Source: Sacculina carcini
Taxonomy: Eukaryota; Arthropoda; Thecostraca; Sacculinidae
DNA: 64,000 nt
Assembly: GCA_916048095.2 (NCBI GenBank)
Contig: OU696588.1
Location: 4,846,001 to 4,910,000 of the forward strand
Direction: 5' to 3'
Shown piece by piece: positions 36,076 through 47,676 of the stretch (position 1 is the stretch's first letter; each line of letters begins with the position of its first letter). A model generated the notes under the pieces. It was not told where the DNA came from, made no database searches, and saw only the letters and a list, made by a program, of their open reading frames with translations. The translations under genes and the position numbers were made by a program.

Positions 36076-37189
36076 GGAATATAATCGGAGATTATTTTGA
36101 TGTAAGCTACTTTTGGTTATGGTGTGTCTAACACTGTTATGTTGTTTTACGAACGCATGTATTGTAATGAGATTGGGTTGAGTCATTTATTATTGCCAGA
36201 GAACAGGTTCATCTAATAAATAGTAGGAAAATTAAACCAAATCTGGCGTCACTTTTGATTTCAACGGCGTGAACTGCCAACTGACTGGCTACATGGAGAA
36301 AATAGATTCCTAAAATGGACTTAAACAGGTATTTCTAAGTCATCATGAGACGCCACATGCGAAGACCAATAAATGATTTTCTGTAGAGAGAATTGAGTCT
36401 TTAGAGAGTGCAATAGCAAACCATTCTTTAAAGCTGCCAACCCACAGGTTGAGCTTGGCATCGTTATGTACATCATTTTTATGATTCGAAAGGTAGGGTG
36501 TTTTATTGTTTTTGTCTTTATTTCGTGGTTTCATAATGTTATTTTTGGCTTATTGATTTAACGTTTTCTTGTGTAAGGTTTTTGGCAGGTGTTTCATGGG
36601 TTTAGAGATACTTTGTTGTGCTAGCAGACGTTTTTGGCAAGGCCTTGCATCTTGCATCCATCTGTTTTGTGTTTTCAACTCCTTAAGGGTGGCTTATGAA
36701 CTTTTGGGCCAAAAATTTGCGGTTAAACGTGTTCCGGGCGTTTTAATCGGTATTTCCACTTGAATTACCCAGGGCTAGCGTCGTTGCTACCTGCATACTT
36801 TGATGTGCTCGTATTGTTTGCTGCTGCTCTAATGACCGTGTATGTTTTGACTTGATGCTTGCCACTATATACTTGCGACTGTATAATTTCTCACGAACTT
36901 GTTTCACGATTTCATGTATTATTATACGAAATTTCATTTGACATATCTACACAAGATATAAAGATGTAATATTATTTGATCTCATATAACAACGAGCTGA
37001 CATGACGTTTTTTTAATGTCAGATAGAATGGCTGTTATCTTGGATTGCACAAATTGCTTGCGAAATAAGGGTCCAGCTTGGTTAATTGGTCAGGATGTGG
37101 ATTTTTCTGTGTTATTGCACTATAATGTTGCTCTATATAGTTTGGTGTTGTTTTCTGGCGACAGCTAGTGTTGCCTGATTGCCAGCGAG
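36076..37189. other. Upstream region of the Ser/Arg-rich gene
   Basis: No repeat or exon that I can support. A TTTCTGGCGACAG sequence at 37152-37164, 25 bases before the start codon, could be a splice acceptor of a 5' UTR intron. Confidence 0.4.
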
Positions 37190-40100
37190 ATGACTGGCAG
37201 CTCTGACTCGGAGGATGATCTGGAATCACTGCGAATGGCAGCACTGCAGTCCATGCAGCCAGCCCCCAGCACACACCCTGTCACGTGCACTGCTCAGCAT
37301 GTCTCGCCTTGGACCGCGCCTCCACCGCACTTGATTGTCGCACTAGCGCAGCAGCAGCAACACCGTCATCTGCTCCCCCATCATCAGCCCCCTCTGTTGT
37401 CTGCCCCCCCGCAGGCACCGCCTCTGCTACCCTTCCACCCGCACGTGCCCCCTCCGTCGTTGCTGGGAGTTGTGACAGGCTCGCGGTTCCCGGCATCTTA
37501 TCATCAGTGTCCGTCGTTGCCAGCGCGTCACTTTCCACCGCGACAGTTTGCCTGTGTCGCAGGTGCATCAGTGCATCGTTACAAGGTGGGTGGGTGGCGG
37601 GACATACTCTATCTCCCTCTCTCCCTCTCCCTCCCTCTCTTCATATCAGCTGCAGTCATTGTCGCTGTCTTATTCTGTGACAACACTATCAAGTACCATT
37701 ATCATTTGCGGGTGCAAATGTTTCAGTAGCTCTATATATCCACATATTGACACTCATTAATATAAAGACTAATCAGCGAGCCACTGTCACAATTTACTTG
37801 TAATTTATTTGATAAAATAAAATAATATATGACAAAATAATGGAAGGATAAAATCGTAAAAATGATATGTCGAAGGGTAAAACTGAATTGTAAAAAACAA
37901 TGAGATTCAGTGTAATTGTTGTTGTGACCTTAACATTGTAATTGCTTGATCTGTTTAACTGAGGGACGTGAATGAAGATTTGCGCGTGTTTTGATGAATT
38001 TTCCTCTGCTGCCGTCACTTCAGTCAGTGTTTGATTGTGTTTGTCGGCAGAATAATTGCGTGCCGGCGAGATCTCGTGCCAATTACTCCAAGCCGCTTCA
38101 TCGTCAGCCCACACCGGGGTATTTATTGCACTTACACCCTACTGCTGTGTATCTAGCGTGCTATTTTGGCTTGATCGATTTGATCGACACAGTGCAAGTA
38201 GTCAATTGTATACTCACAGTGTGGTTTCTATTGCAATAAAACGGTGTGATAAACAAACACACCGCATTCCCGGCGACAAACTAAATTATGTGTTGAACCA
38301 ATGAGTGATGTGTTGAATTTCGGCTGAGTTTAGCGTCTAATTTGTGTGCGTGTTTGTGTGTGTGTGTTATTTCAGTGCACACACGGGCTCGCTTCAGTCA
38401 GACAGGAACAACGGTGACGCCCAGAAAAAAGGTGAAACACATGCAAACCAGCTCGACACACACACACATACACAGATATATTCACACGAGTTATATCCTG
38501 GTGGCCATACATATTTCATATGCCCGCTCTGTCAGTGCACGCATGTATAGCAATGTGTGTGTATGTGTGTGTGTACTCACATATATTAATAATCACATAT
38601 TTGTAGTTACAGGAGATGAGATAAGCTCGAGCTGTCTCCTTGTCAATATCCAGCTTTGTACAGCCTATCTTTGTATTTCCCAATACACTCACTGCACTCA
38701 CTATTTGTGCACTCAAACCGTTCCATGCGTCCACACACAGCTACTAGGCCAGATGAACAATTTCACATTGCTAATACACCTTTTTCTCAGTTTACTGTCA
38801 TCGCCTATTTGATCCAGCCCACACTAAACAATCCTCTCTGTCAATCTTCTTTATTCTAATTTTTATACACGTTGATCAAGTCCCCTCTCAATCTCCTCTT
38901 CTCCGGAGTCGGCAGTCAAAGTCTAGCTAATCTTTCCTCATAGCTCAATTCCTTCAGCTCTTCCAGCATCCTTGTGGCCACTCTCTGTATTCTCTCAGGC
39001 TTCCTTTTGTCTTTGGCCTTATATGGATACCACACCACAGCTGCATACTCTAACTGTGTTTGTGTGTGTGTGTTTGTGTGTATGTGTGTGTGTGTGTTGC
39101 AGAGTGGTCCAAGTTTGAGCGGTTCAACGCGTCAAACAGTGACCAGGATGATTGTGATGACGAAGACTCGACGAGACACGTGTCTACTGTGACGTCATCA
39201 AGTGACGTCACTGGTGACGCTGAAACTGCCACCGTCTCAACATCTTCGGTCAGTCAACATTAACACGTGCTCATGTGAAATATAACTGCTCTAATATAAC
39301 TGCTCAAATATAACAGCTCTAATATAACTACTCAAATATAACAGCTCTAATATAACTACTCAAATATAACTGCTCTAATATAACTACTCTAATATAAGAG
39401 CTCTAATATAACTACTCAAATATAACTGCTCTAATATAACTACTCTAATATAAGAGCTCTAATATAACTACTCAAATATAACTACTCTAATATAACTACT
39501 CAAATATAACTGCTCTAATATAACTACTCTAATATAAGAGCTCTAATATAACTGCTCTAATATAACTACTCTAATATAAGAGCTCTAATATAACTACTCA
39601 AATATAACTGCTCTAATATAACTGCTCTAATATAACTACTCTAATATAACTGCTCTAATATAACTGCTCTAATATAACTACTCTAATATAACTGCTCTAA
39701 TATAACTACTCTAATATAACTACTCTAATATAACTACTCTAATATAACTGCTCTAATATAACTACTCTAATATAACTGTTCAAATATAACTGTTCTAATA
39801 TAACTACTCTAATATAAGAGCTCTAATATAACAGCTCTAATATAACTACTCTAATATAACTGCTCTAATATAACTACTCTAATATAACTACTCTAATATA
39901 AGAGCTCTAATATAACTACTCTAATATAACTACTCTAATATAACTACTCTAATATAACTGCTCTAATATAACTACTCTAATATAACTGTTCAAATATAAC
40001 TGTTCTAATATAACTACTCTAATATAAGAGCTCTAATATAACAGCTCTAATATAACTACTCTAATATAACTGCTCTAATATAACTACTCTAATATAAGAG

Positions 40101-43100
40101 CTCTAATATAACAGCTCTAATATAACTACTCTAATATAAGAGCTCTAATATAACTACTCTAATATAACTACTCTAATATAACTACTCTAATATAACTGCT
40201 CTAATATAACTACTCTAATATAAGAGCTCTAATATAACTGCTCTAATATAACTACTCTAATATAAGAGCTCTAATATAACTACTCTAATATAATTACTCT
40301 AATATAACTGCTCTAATATAACTGCTCTAATATAACTACTCAAATATAACTACTCTAATATAACTTCTCTAATATAAGAGCTCTAATATAACTGCTCTAA
40401 TATAACTGCTCTAATATAACTACTCTAATATAACTGCTCTAATATAACAACTCTAATATAACAGCTCAAACATACAAACTGAGAAACACACAGACAGACA
40501 GACCAACAGATATACTGACAGACACAATACAACAGTGACTGATCCAGAGTGTAATTTTGGGAGGGGCTGAATCATGTGGGCGATCAGTCATGTACATGCG
40601 TCACTATGCAGCGTCTCTGCGATAATGCTTATATCAACCAATTCTACAGAACACTATTGTTTCTTGGCTTATTTGAGTGAATCTCTTGGTCATGAGGGGC
40701 TAATGGAAATGTTTTGGGGGATGCTTCAGCCCCCTGCGCCCCCTGGATCCGCCGGTGCAATAACACACAGACATACAGACAGTCGCTCGCATTTGTATCA
40801 GTTCGTATTTGTATCATACTGTCCATACAGCTACCCAGTGTAGTTTATGTATAGTACAAAAATGTGTGTGTGTGTGTGTGTGTAAGTATGTAGGTGCTCA
40901 TGTGTCCGTGTGTGTATGTATATATGTGTGACTGTATGTGTGTGTGTGTGACTATATCTGTCTGTGTTTATGTGTATATATGCGTGACTGTGTCTGTGTG
41001 TGTATATACATATGTGTGTGTGGACAGGCGTGTTGTGTTGTTGAAGATGGTGTGAAGATGGCGGGTGATGTGACTGGGAGGCAACAAGACAGTGAAGACG
41101 CCACAGTGTCAGTACAGTGTAGTAGTGTCAGTACTGACCCCGCCATCACTGACCATGCGGCCGAGCCTGGCTGTCAGACCAGCGCTGAAACCGCCACTGT
41201 CTCTGACACGGCTGCCGAAGACTCGGACGATGAAGATGATGAAGATGACGAAGACGTGATCGACATGGGACTTGGTGACGAGGATTTCGACACGATGCTG
41301 GCTGAATTTGAGCAGTTTGTTGATAATTCCCACGACCAGCGGGCCAGTGGTAGAGGTGGCAGTCGCAAGAAACGCCGGTCTCAGCATGTGAACGGTGGCA
41401 CGAGAACTTCATCTACTACCACCTCTTCCACCAGCATCACTCACACGTCTTACAACAACAACAACAACAACAAACTAGCTGCTTGCTCGCGCACCACTGG
41501 TGAATGTCACCCACTTGACTCTTATCATAGCCTACTGTTAGTATTGTTATTAATTACGAGCTAATTCAGTAGCATGGGGGAAGAGTGCAAGTGCACTATT
41601 GCCATCCTGCCGTGGTCTCATGTACTGGAAGCGTTCAAAAACTGTACAGAGAGAGAGAATGTTCCTACTTTGATTGTATGTTAATTTTGCTCACAATTTA
41701 TATGGTCACTGCAGTAATTATTAGTTTGCGCCTGTGTTTTTAGTTCATGTATCAAGTGATCAAGTCTATACCAGTGAATATGTTAATATTATGCTAGTAA
41801 ATATGTTAATATTATACCACTAAATATGTTAATATTATACCAGTAAATATGTTGATATTATATCAGTCAATATGTCAATATTATACCAGTAAATATGTTA
41901 ATATTATACCAGTAAGTATTTTAATATTATGCCAGTAAATATGTTAATATTATACCAGTAAATATGTTAATATTATACCAGTAAATGTGTTGATATTATA
42001 CCAGTAAATATGTTAATATTATACCAGTAAATATGTTGATATTATACCAGTAAATATCTTAATATTATACCAGTAAATATGTTAATATTATACCAGTAAA
42101 TATCTTAATATTATACCAGTCAATATGTTAATATTATACCAGTAAATATGTTGATATTATACCAGTAAATATGCTAATATTATACCAGTAAATATGTTAA
42201 TATTATACCAGTAAATATGTTAATATTATACCAGTAAATATGTTAATATTATACCAGTAAATATGTTAATATTATATACACATGGTCGTTTTTGTTTGGT
42301 GAAATGTACGTGTTTTTATTGGTTATGATTTATGTGAAATTATCTTGGTCAATTTATATTCATTTTATGCGTTGATATTTTGGTGTACATACAGAAGGCG
42401 TTGTGTTTTTGTCTCAATCATTGATTTTGTTTATTATTCGCTGTTTCGGCGCGTTTGAGTCAATGTGCAGATCATTGATGTTTGATCATCGATCATTGAT
42501 CGTGTGTGCCTGCTGTTTGTCAAGATGTGATCACTGCTACGTCATCATCAACATCAATCACCACTGGTGCACCATCTCAAGCGACCAGTAAGTCTTCAAC
42601 ATCCACAATCACTGCATCATCCAGGGGACCTTCAGCTACTGCGGTGTCTCGCTCGGCAGCTGGCTATTCTCACAATACTTCTCCCCAGCACAGACTTCCA
42701 CCACATATTGAACGAGCATCTCCTGGTGTCAGACACGATGCATCACCCTCCCGTGCGACCTCCACAACGAAGCCGCCTCCTTTGATGCCGAAGTATCCCT
42801 CGAGAAGAATGTCTCCTGCAAGAAGAGATGCCTCAGGTCGCATCTCACCTACCAGACGCATGTTTGCTTCAAGACACATCTCTCCTTCTCGACAAGGATC
42901 TCCCGCTCGATGGCCGGGCGAGGGCAGACCCAGACGTCGTTCACCTCGGTTCACGCGTGCCGCCGTGAGGTACAGCATGTCACCTCCTGCTGCTCATCGT
43001 TACACCTCCTCCCCGCCACCTCCGCCACTGCTACACCGTCGCTCTCTCACTCCTGATCGTCGTGGCACGCGCCGGCGCGGCTCAGTCAGTCCTCCACGCT

Positions 43101-46100
43101 TCACTCCACCGTACCACCGCCACTTCACCAGGGATCGCAGCTTTTCACCGCTGTCCCACTCGGCACCAAGGTGGGTCTTCCAATGCGTCCTGCTGCTTCA
43201 TCAGCCTAATATGCATTAGTCGCGAACACGCTGTTGTATGATTAGTTCGAGTTTGCCAATCATTTTGTGATGGAGTCGGATTGAGTGATCTCATCTGTCA
43301 TTCATTGTGGCTGGTAACTATGACATGTGGCAATAACAAGCACATGCAGCTTATCAGATGCTATGTGCATCAGCATGTCGAGGCGAGTATATGTTGTGAT
43401 ATATGATGTATATAGTATATGAAAGCCACTGTCTATGGATAAAGGTTTAACGTTAAAGGCCTCAAGTGACAGCTGCTACACGGGAAGAAGCCGAAGCTTA
43501 TGAACACACAGGTGTGTCCCGTGCAGCTCGCTGCCACCGCAGAACCGACCCTCTCCACGCTATGGCTCCACATGGACGGAAGACGTATTAGAGATAGTAA
43601 TCTCCCCAGAATGCATGACACAACACATGACTGATATCTGGTACTATCATTTACTGCTGGGTGGACAGGGGCTGTTGGATTATATAATTAGCCCAATGTA
43701 ATTCTGCTCCGCCGGGTTTCGAACCACGGACCTCCCGCTTGTGAGGCGGGTGTGCTACCACTACACCACGGAGTCCAACAAAATCTATATATATATGTGT
43801 GTATGTGTGTGTGTTGTGTCAGAGTGCCTTCTCCATTGCCTCTGACCGAGGAGGAATTTCTGCGCCGCCTGCAGATGGGACTTCCTCTGAGAGACAGATC
43901 TCACTCGAGACATCGGCCTCATCGTCGTCGATCACCCTCACCTGTCCAAATGTCTCGCAACAGGTGTGTTTTATCACCTGTGCACGAGCACTTGATTGTC
44001 ACGTGCCAATTAGCTTACTGCCGCTGCTAGTAGGGGAGCTCGATCAACCGATCCACGTTCTGCTCGACATTTGAATGTACCGTAGATGCCGGCCATTAGG
44101 CCCGTGTTTTTATCCGAAAATTGTAGACTGAATATATAAAATGCGAAATTGAAAAATTAAGCCAGTGATTTAATAAAATATTCGACTGTATATTTTCCAT
44201 GCTTGGCTTAATGGCTAGGCAGTTATTTCACAGGGTAATAATATTCAGTCTGCCAAAGTTTTATTTATTTAAAGAGCAAGTTTCATTATAGTATGTATTA
44301 TATCAATGTTGATAAAGTACAAATGTGTGCAATAGTTTGATGTAAAACGTAAATTAACACCTAAATGATAGAAATGGACGGATTTTTCAACATATTGTAT
44401 ATGTATGGAACAAAGAGAACAATAGAAAGATACTACCGGAGAAAAGTTCACATTTTGCATGGGCTTATTGGACTGCAGTACTACTAAAAACCTAGTATTT
44501 TAGGCTTGAAAAGTGGCATGTACTGCTGATATAATGATGGTGAAGAGAGCAGCAATTGTAAGGTATATTACACACAAACATGCAATAACAAACAATATGA
44601 CTCGAACAGCAACATTTGCAGCCCATCAAATTCTCATCTGCTTCTTATTAACCGTATTCTTACTGAAAGTATTATCGCAGTTTATTTTCGAAATATGACA
44701 TTTTCCTTGTCCTAATAAGAGCCTCATGTTTAAGGGTGGATTATTGCAGGAGTCCGGTGCAAATTAGAAAACACTGTTTTGAAAACTTGTGTGTGTATGT
44801 ACTCACATAGTTGTACTCACATAATTGTTCTACAGGATATGATCTAAGCTCGTGCTGTCCCGTCTCTTTTCCATAATTTATCTAACATATTTTTGAAGGA
44901 ACTTAAATTTCTAGCTTCAACTATTTTGCTGTCTAATTGGTTCCATTTATCTACGCTCCTAAACGGGAAACTATACTTTTTACATCTTTTCGACAACGTG
45001 TTTTCCTCAGTTTTTATTGGTGTCCTTTACGCACGTTTCCTTGAAAAACTAATCCGATGTCGTCTGTGTTGACCGTGTAATTTATGCTGATCTGTATATG
45101 TTTATTATATCACCTCTTTCTCTCCTCTCATCAAGCCTGGGTAATTCAATTTTCCTCAATATGTCCTCTTAAGATATGTTTTTCAAGTTTGGTACCAATT
45201 TTGTGGCCAGTCTTTGAATCTATGTGTGTGTGTGTGTTAGGAGACGGTCTCCTTGTTACAGCAGTAACGGAACCCCACCCCCTCCTCCTCCCCCAGCTCG
45301 TGCTGGTCAACATCGTAGCATGACGTCACTGCGTTGCAACGAACACACCGACATCACTGCTTCTGCTCATAACAAGGAGATAGCCGGGCGAATAAGACCG
45401 TCTTCTCGCGACTCATCTCCCGCCTATCCTCCAGTTAATATCACTGACAACAACAAGGTGAGTGGTGTGTTTGATCCGGGCTCTTCAGTCCTATTCGGCT
45501 GAGTTGCCGTGCTGTTTGACATTCATCTGCCGTGTTTTGTATGTCCGTGTGTATGTATGTGTTTATATTGGTATATTCATGTGTATACGTGTTTATGTGT
45601 GTGTTTATGTGTTTATATATGTGAATGAAGGTAGTCAAATGTGAATGTGCGATCAATATTAATTTCGTGTGCTTGGAGGAAAGTGTATATGCATGTATGT
45701 GTGTATGTATGTTTGTGTGTGCGCATGTGTTGTTGTAGAGTTGTTCTCCATGTTCGTCTGTGTTGGAGACTGCGGTCGGCGCTGATAAACAATCGGTCAT
45801 TGATTGCTCCCCCACTGCTCCGCGCCCCACTTCTCCCGGTGACCACGCCCCCACACAACAAGCCCCGCCCACCAGCACGGCTGCTGCGGCATCAGCAAAT
45901 AACACGGCAAGCCAGTGTGATAACAGTGACGACCGGGACAGACATCGTGATAACAGTGACGAACGGAACAGACAGCGCAGAATACAACAGTGAGACACTG
46001 ACACACTGACACTGATACACACACACACACACACACACACTGATACACTGACAAACTGACACTGACACACTGACATATACACACTGACACACTGACACTG

Positions 46101-47439
46101 ACAAACTGACACTGACACACTGATACTCACACACTGATACTGACACACATACTGACACTGACACTGACACTGACACACTGATACACTGATACTGACACAC
46201 ACACTGACACACTGACACTGACACCGACACTGACACACTGACACTGACAAACTGACACTGACACACACACTGACATATACACACACACTGACATATATAC
46301 ACACACACATACGTGCACGCACACACAAACAAACACACACACATACATACACATACACATATACATACATACATACATACATACACATACACACAGTGGT
46401 ATCAACTGTTTGTGTGGCTCTATGTAATCTCACTCTCGCTCTCTCTCTCTGTGTGTGTGTTTGTGTGTTTTGTTTATGCTTGTGTGTGTGTACTTGTATG
46501 TGTATGTATGTATGTGTGTGTGTTCACCTGATGTGTTTATCTTTATGCGTTATTACGGTGTATGTCTACATAAAACGATCTCGGTGTATGATACATTGGC
46601 TGTATTATTGACAAGAGTAGTACAATAATCTGTGTGTCTATTGTGATTGTTTGTGTGTGTGTGTGTGTGTGTCAGTGTGTGTTTGTGTGTTTGTAGCGTG
46701 TGTGTTTTATACATGTGTGTGTTTGTTTGTGTGTCAGTGTGTGTCAGTGTGTGTGTGTGTCAATGTGTCAGTGTGTGTGTGTGTGTGTGAATGTGTCAGT
46801 GTGTCAGTGTGAGTGTGTCAGTGTGTGTGTGTGTGAATGTGTCAGTGTGTGTCAGTGTGTGTGTGTGTGTGAATGTGTCAGTGTGTGTGTGTGTGAATGT
46901 GTCAGTGTGTGTGCACGTATGTGTGTGTTTGTGTGTTTGTAGCGTGTGTTTTATACATTTGTGTGTGTGTGTGTGTGTCAGTGTGTGTGTGTGTTTGTGT
47001 GTTTGTGTGTCAGTGTCAGTGTATGTCAGTGTGTGTGCGGGTTTGTGTGTTTGTAGCGTGTGTTTTATACATTTGTGTGTGTGTGTGTGTTTGTAGTGTG
47101 TTTTATACATGTTTGTGTGTGTGTCTGTAGTGTGTGTTTTATACATGTTTGTGTGTTTGTATGCAGGCTGCCTTCTCCCGAGCGTCAGTTGGCTCTGAAG
47201 AGACTGGCCAAGTTCCAGCGATCCTCGCCTATCACCGGACACAGCAAGAAGATCAAACTGAACACTGCAACAACAACAACAACAACAACAACGCAACACA
47301 GCAAGCGGGAGACAGCGGTTAGTGTTGAGTGGAGACTGATTCAGCTGGACTGTTTGTTCATCTGTGTTCATTTGTGTCTGTGTAATATTTAAAAAAACGT
47401 ATGTACAAATATCAAAACGCAAACCAGCACACAACACTA

Positions 47440-47494
<55 letters not shown>

Positions 47495-47595
47495 ACGATC
47501 ACAATATCATACAGCTACCACGCAACGCTCTTACGCCCAGCTCACACACAACAACCGTCCTCTACGCATATCAAATTCGCTCTCCTACACACGCA

Positions 47596-47676
<81 letters not shown>

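Noticed and set aside
37281-37680. Alternative frames over exon 1 of the Ser/Arg-rich gene
   Set aside because: GC-rich shadow frames; only the frame from 37190 has a fitting start and exits through a consensus donor.
43690-43776. Functional tRNA-Val(CAC) gene on the minus strand
   Set aside because: The anticodon arm and B box are good, but the 3' side of the acceptor stem does not pair and the head is fused to a SINE body shared with another copy.
45441-46433. 330-codon minus-strand Cys/Val/Ser-rich frame
   Set aside because: It reads the CACTGACA/(CA)n intron repeat in antisense and overlaps well-supported plus-strand exons.
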